Source: Candidatus Bathyarchaeota archaeon
Lineage (GTDB): Archaea > Thermoproteota > Bathyarchaeia > Bathyarchaeales > Bathycorpusculaceae
DNA length: 6,610 nucleotides
Reading direction: 5' to 3'
Assembly (NCBI GenBank): GCA_030627225.1
Contig: DAOUSM010000052.1
Span: 1 to 6,610 of the forward strand
Positions within the stretch are counted from its first letter, which is position 1. Each line of letters starts with the position of its first letter. The position numbers and the translations under genes were made by a program. A model generated the notes under the pieces. The model was not told the origin of the DNA, made no database searches, and worked only from the letters and a program-made list of their open reading frames with translations. Of the stretch, positions 4,855 to 6,610 are shown in pieces.

Positions 4855-4994
4855 GTAGAAAAGAACGCTGTCCTCAATGTGGAAGTAAGAAGATTACGAT
4901 AACTGGAAATCTGAAAAAATGTAATGTTTGCAAATACGAATGGATGAGAAAACCTAGAAGGAAAACTTCTAAGAAACAGAAAGTCCGATTTTAG
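4851..4994 (+). CDS. Small zinc-ribbon protein, 47 residues
   Basis: This is a short basic protein with a complete zinc-ribbon pattern: Cys7-Pro-Gln-Cys10-Gly, a 13-residue loop, then Cys24-Asn-Val-Cys27. Aromatic Tyr29 and Trp31 follow, then a Lys/Arg-rich tail (33-46). The CPxCG knuckle and basic tail are typical of small archaeal zinc-ribbon proteins and of the zinc domain that precedes some transposase and transcription-factor folds, so nucleic-acid binding is likely but unproven. A GGAG at 4836-4839 lies 11 nt before the ATG, rather far, and TTG 4848 just upstream is also in frame. The gene is isolated by 87 nt from the CBS operon and 98 nt from the dihydroorotase gene, both on the same strand. 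I do not recognise a named family. Confidence 0.7.
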   Translation: MGRKERCPQCGSKKITITGNLKKCNVCKYEWMRKPRRKTSKKQKVRF

Positions 4995-5040
4995 TGTCAT
5001 CTGCAAACCTAAACTTTGATGTAATAACACATAATAGAAT

Positions 5041-5052
5041 AAACTTTTAACA
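5041..5052 (+). promoter_or_regulatory. Candidate TATA region for the dihydroorotase gene
   Basis: AAACTTTTAACA lies about 45 nt upstream of TTG 5093 and would give initiation near 5073 with a 20-nt leader. A second AT-rich element, AAATAATAAG (5071-5080), is too close for normal spacing. The 98-nt gap (4995-5092) shows no clear ribosome site before TTG 5093, no hairpin and no long T-run. Confidence 0.3.
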
Positions 5053-5092
5053 TTCCGTTCTGTGTAATTCAAATAATAAGAGCGCGGCTAAC

Positions 5093-6433
5093 TTGATTGT
5101 TGATTTAGTCCTAAGTAATGGAAAAGCCTATGTAAACAATAGAATAGTGGACTGCAGTCTTGCAATAAACAAAGGAAAAATTTTCAAAATAGGCAAAGAA
5201 GCAAACATGCCCAAAGCAGAAACAAAAACTGATTTAAAGAATCTCCTAGTTTTGCCCGGTCTAATAGACATTCACGTGCACCTTCGAGACGAGGGAAAAG
5301 CATACAAAGAAGATTTTTACAGTGGAACAGCCGCCGCAGCAGCGGGTGGGATAACAACAGTTCTGGACATGCCTAACAACAACCCAGTAACAATGAGCGC
5401 TGGAACTCTGAGGAACAGGATGAAAATTGCAGAAAGAAAAATTTTGGTCAACGTTGGCTTTTACTCCGAATTTCCAAGAAACATGAAGGAAATAGAGGAA
5501 ATAGTCAGGGAAGGCGCCGTGGCTTTTAAGCTTTTTATGGCTGAACAAATTGGTGGATTAAACATAGATGATGATCACGCTTTGTTGGAAGCGTTCAAGA
5601 TCATTAGCGGATTAAAGGTTCCAGTGGCTGTTCACGCAGAAGACAAAATAGCGTTGAAAAAAGCTGAAGAGGAACTTAAGCTTGCCAACTGCAACGACAT
5701 TGAGGCTTTTCTCAAGGCACATTCAGAAAGCGTTGAAGTAAAGGCTGTGAAACATCTACTAAACATCGCTGAACAAACAGGTGTACACATGCATTTTTGT
5801 CACATAAGTACAGAAAACGGATTAAAAGCAGTAATTAACGCAAAAAAATCTGGAATGCCAGTAACTTGTGAAACAACACCGCATCACCTATTTCTGTCCG
5901 TGGATGATTTAAGACGGATCGGAACTTTAGCTCTCATCATGCCGCCAGTTCGAGAAAAACACCAAATCGCAGCTCTTTGGAATGGAATTGAAAATGGTTG
6001 GATTGACGTTTTGGCTTCAGATCATGCGCCGCACACGCTAGAGGAAAAGAAAACGAAGCTGGTTTGGGATGTTAAGGTGGGTATACCAAGCTTAGAAACA
6101 ACGCTTCCACTATTGCTCACAGAGGTGAAACGTGGACGATTATCAATAGCTGATGTAGTTAGGTTAATGTCAGAAAAGCCTGCTGAAATCTTCAGATTGA
6201 AAGGTAGAGGCTTTTTGAAAGAAGGGAATAACGCGGACTTAGCGGTTGTGGATTTAGATAAAAGATACAAGATTGACGCATCAAAATTCCATTCAAAAGC
6301 GAAGTATTCTCCGTTTGACGGATGGACTGCTGAAGGAAAACCCATTAAAACCTTTGTTAATGGCCGATTAATCATGGATGAAGGAGAAATTGTCGCTAAG
6401 GCTGGAAGTGGTGAAATAATTCGGAGAGAATAA
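5093..6433 (+). CDS. pyrC: Dihydroorotase (cyclic amidohydrolase family)
   Basis: This 446-residue protein has the usual length for a type I dihydroorotase, which closes N-carbamoyl-L-aspartate to dihydroorotate, the third step of de novo pyrimidine synthesis, in the cytosol. Metal and substrate residues are visible: His61-x-His63-x-Arg65 after the PGLIDIH entry, the DMPNNNP block with Asn95, Lys146 in AFKLFM, His181 in VHAED, His237 in CHIS, TTPHHL at 261-266, and Asp310 with His311 in SDHAPH. The N-terminal (about 1-55) and C-terminal (about 375-440) strands would form the small beta-sandwich of the amidohydrolase fold. After HLR it reads DEGKAYKEDF rather than the commoner EPG. Allantoinase or dihydropyrimidinase-like activity is therefore the main alternative. 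The start is TTG 5093 (IVDLVLSNGK), although no ribosome site is obvious. No other pyr gene is visible, and a Mut7-C gene follows after 4 nt. Confidence 0.85.
   Translation: MIVDLVLSNGKAYVNNRIVDCSLAINKGKIFKIGKEANMPKAETKTDLKNLLVLPGLIDIHVHLRDEGKAYKEDFYSGTAAAAAGGITTVLDMPNNNPVTMSAGTLRNRMKIAERKILVNVGFYSEFPRNMKEIEEIVREGAVAFKLFMAEQIGGLNIDDDHALLEAFKIISGLKVPVAVHAEDKIALKKAEEELKLANCNDIEAFLKAHSESVEVKAVKHLLNIAEQTGVHMHFCHISTENGLKAVINAKKSGMPVTCETTPHHLFLSVDDLRRIGTLALIMPPVREKHQIAALWNGIENGWIDVLASDHAPHTLEEKKTKLVWDVKVGIPSLETTLPLLLTEVKRGRLSIADVVRLMSEKPAEIFRLKGRGFLKEGNNADLAVVDLDKRYKIDASKFHSKAKYSPFDGWTAEGKPIKTFVNGRLIMDEGEIVAKAGSGEIIRRE
6423..6428 (+). promoter_or_regulatory. Ribosome binding site GGAGAG inside the end of pyrC
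   Basis: GGAGAG in the last codons of the dihydroorotase gene leaves 9 nt before TTG 6438. This supports that start and suggests co-transcription and translational coupling of the two genes. Confidence 0.5.
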
Positions 6434-6437
6434 AAGC

Positions 6438-6610
6438 TTGAAGTTCATTGCAGATGGGATGCTTGGAAAACTGACACGCTGGCTTCGAATGCTAGGGTAC
6501 AATGTGAAATACTCAAACAAACTTGACGATACACAATTACTCATGGTAGCCAAAAAAGAAAGAAGAACACTGCTTACAAGGGACTTAGAGCTTTACCAAC
6601 AAGCCACAGC
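6438..6610 (+). CDS. Mut7-C RNase domain protein, 5' part only
   Basis: The first 57 codons are present and the frame runs open to the right edge. The sequence begins KFIADGMLGKLTRWLRMLGY, the hallmark N-terminus of the Mut7-C (DUF82) domain, a PIN-like fold predicted to be an RNase. Asp6 (in ADGMLG), Asp30/Asp31 (LDDTQLL) and Asp49 (LLTRDLEL) fit the expected acidic residues, and Arg14 and Arg17 belong to the conserved helix. Family members usually end in a short zinc ribbon of four cysteines, which would lie beyond the window. It starts 4 nt after the dihydroorotase stop and probably shares its transcript. The pairing gives no obvious functional link. Confidence 0.85.
   Translation, partial: MKFIADGMLGKLTRWLRMLGYNVKYSNKLDDTQLLMVAKKERRTLLTRDLELYQQAT

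Noticed and set aside
4851..4994. Zinc-ribbon protein as a transposase remnant
   Set aside because: There is no downstream DDE or HTH coding sequence and no terminal inverted repeats, and the 47-residue frame ends cleanly with a basic tail.
4800..5072. 90-codon minus-strand frame across the zinc-ribbon gene
   Set aside because: It is antisense to a well-patterned zinc ribbon and gives a Ser/Phe/Leu-rich product without motifs, so it is treated as a shadow.

Overview
The window reads as archaeal chromosome, most likely from the TACK group and possibly a Bathyarchaeia-type lineage. That placement is inferred from three things. It carries an archaeal-type ribosomal protein S26e, a protein known from TACK archaea and eukaryotes but not from typical euryarchaea or bacteria. 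It carries a CDP-alcohol phosphatidyltransferase of the kind used for archaeal inositol lipids. Its genes use TTG/GTG starts, GAGG-type ribosome binding sites and TATA-box promoters. Base composition is moderately AT-rich throughout and nothing suggests recent transfer: no transposase, integrase, tRNA, rRNA or CRISPR array was seen.

Layout. Positions 1-415 are AT-rich and have no convincing gene, but hold oligo-T tracts and short direct repeats. Next is a membrane CDP-alcohol phosphatidyltransferase (432-1034, +). It lies tail to tail, with only 9 bp between stop codons, against ribosomal protein S26e (1043-1343 region, -), which is preceded in the same direction by a DUF4438 protein (-). A 113-129 bp divergent intergenic region then separates DUF4438 from a tight + strand operon of three CBS-domain genes (2407-4763). 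These encode ten CBS motifs in total: two plus a C-terminal zinc ribbon, then four, then four. A 47-residue zinc-ribbon protein follows (4851-4994), then a full-length dihydroorotase or dihydroorotase-like amidohydrolase (5093-6433), and finally the first 57 codons of a Mut7-C type RNase-domain protein that runs off the right edge.

How the genes may work together. The CBS operon is the most distinctive part. All three proteins are made almost wholly of nucleotide-sensing domains with no enzyme or transporter attached, so they probably act on partners encoded elsewhere or form an assembly with each other. The zinc ribbon on the first protein is the only visible candidate for an output module. 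The dihydroorotase would serve de novo pyrimidine synthesis, but no other pyr gene is visible here. Several starts were chosen from ribosome binding sites rather than from the longest frame: DUF4438 at ATG 2277, S26e at ATG 1343, the second CBS protein at TTG 3054, the third at TTG 3852, and the Mut7-C protein at TTG 6438.
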